The notes under the pieces were generated by a model. It was given only the letters and a program-made list of their open reading frames with translations, did no database searches and was not told where the DNA came from. From contig JALREG010000309.1 of the NCBI GenBank assembly GCA_023253905.1, positions 1 through 6,164 of the forward strand: DNA of 6,164 nucleotides, given 5' to 3'. Below are positions 5,732-6,164 of this stretch, piece after piece (position 1 is the first letter of the stretch; every line of letters begins with the position of its first letter). The stretch is from Burkholderiaceae bacterium (lineage in GTDB: Bacteria > Pseudomonadota > Gammaproteobacteria > Burkholderiales > Burkholderiaceae). The position numbers were made by a program, and so were the translations under genes.

Positions 5732-6164
5732 ATCCAGCGCTCCAGAAGTTCAATGTCCTCGGGAAACATTTCACCGATTTCGATCTGCCTCAGCCGCGAC
5801 TCGCGGTCGATCAACCAGAGGATAGGTAATCCCTTGGGTCGTCCGATAGCCGCCCACCACGCGGCATCGAGTCGGGCTACCGGGAAACGATAGTCGTGCT
5901 CGGCCAGGTAGCGCTTGATCACATCGGGCTTCTCGTCAATGGAGAGGCCAAGGAGCTCAAGTCCATCGCTACGGCGTGACCGCCAGAGCTTGTCGAGGAG
6001 CGGGTTCTGCTTGCGACAGAACGGGCACCAGGTCGCCCACAACTGAACCAGTAGCACCTTGCCTCGAAAGGCGTTGGCCTCGATCACCGTGCCGTCGATG
6101 AGGGTGGTACGGGGTGTGTTGATCAGCGCCCCGATGGCAGGCGGGGGGCGATCGGGCAGACGCG
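5728..6164 (-). CDS. TlpA/SoxW-like thioredoxin-fold protein (5' partial)
   Basis: Thiol-disulfide oxidoreductase of the TlpA/ResA/SoxW type. It probably acts in the periplasm, reducing or repairing disulfides of partner proteins or assisting cytochrome maturation. The frame stays open to the right edge, giving 144 visible residues. The part upstream of the GTG at 6087 (PPPAIGALINTPRTTLIDGT) fits the normal pre-domain strand of TlpA proteins. The real start, and any signal peptide or membrane anchor, therefore lies outside, and the GTG is not the start. The active site WATWCPFC (CxxC at visible residues 46 and 49) is intact, and the cis-proline loop is GLPILWLID (Pro113). The stop overlaps the start of the GlcG-type gene. 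It is the first visible member of the operon, though more genes may precede it. The fold assignment is firm; the specific partner is unknown. Confidence 0.88.
   Translation of the reverse strand, partial: RLPDRPPPAIGALINTPRTTLIDGTVIEANAFRGKVLLVQLWATWCPFCRKQNPLLDKLWRSRRSDGLELLGLSIDEKPDVIKRYLAEHDYRFPVARLDAAWWAAIGRPKGLPILWLIDRESRLRQIEIGEMFPEDIELLERWI
5740..5743 (-). promoter_or_regulatory. Shine-Dalgarno site for the GlcG-type gene
   Basis: GGAG on the minus strand lies eight bases before the ATG at 5731, inside the last codons of the upstream thioredoxin gene. It is the clearest ribosome binding site in the window. It supports the 5731 start and translational coupling through the ATGA overlap. 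Confidence 0.6.

Overview
This window of GC-rich DNA reads as chromosome from a Gram-negative proteobacterium. A betaproteobacterium of the Rhodocyclales/Burkholderiales type is my best guess. The basis is GC-rich codon use, an RTX-type secreted protein with a C-terminal module I associate with that group, and exported TlpA-, GlcG- and SoxH-like proteins. The assignment is inference, because there is no rRNA or other phylogenetic marker. Five protein genes fill almost all of the window, and the two at the edges are incomplete.

Layout. (1) Positions 1-1754, plus strand: the 3' part of a large secreted serralysin-like zinc metalloprotease. It has catalytic, RTX calcium-binding and dockerin-like parts; its N-terminus lies before the window. 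(2) Positions 1751-3004, minus strand: a 12-helix MFS transporter. It converges on the protease gene so tightly that both stop codons lie in one CTAG tetranucleotide. (3) Positions 3005-3138: a 134-bp divergent intergenic region with an imperfect direct repeat. (4) Positions 3139-4146, plus strand: a WYL-domain transcription regulator, divergent from the transporter and a plausible regulator of it. (5) Positions 4147-4191: a short convergent spacer that holds a strong hairpin, probably a bidirectional terminator. (6) Positions 6164-4192, minus strand: a compact operon read from the right edge. It encodes a TlpA/SoxW-like thioredoxin (5' end outside), a GlcG/HbpS-type heme-binding-family protein and a SoxH-like metallo-beta-lactamase-fold hydrolase. 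The first two genes overlap by four bases (ATGA) and the third starts 7 bases after the second.

How they work together. The three operon products look periplasmic: two have visible signal peptides, and the first belongs to a family that is normally exported or membrane-anchored. They probably serve one envelope redox job, perhaps linked to sulfur oxidation or to periplasmic quinoprotein dehydrogenases, where TlpA-like, GlcG/DUF336 and SoxH-like proteins recur. The transporter and WYL regulator form an independent divergent pair. The protease appears to be a separate transcription unit. I saw no tRNA, rRNA, CRISPR array, insertion sequence or attachment site. The most noteworthy elements are the duplicated dockerin-like C-terminal module on an RTX metalloprotease and the thioredoxin/GlcG/MBL operon.
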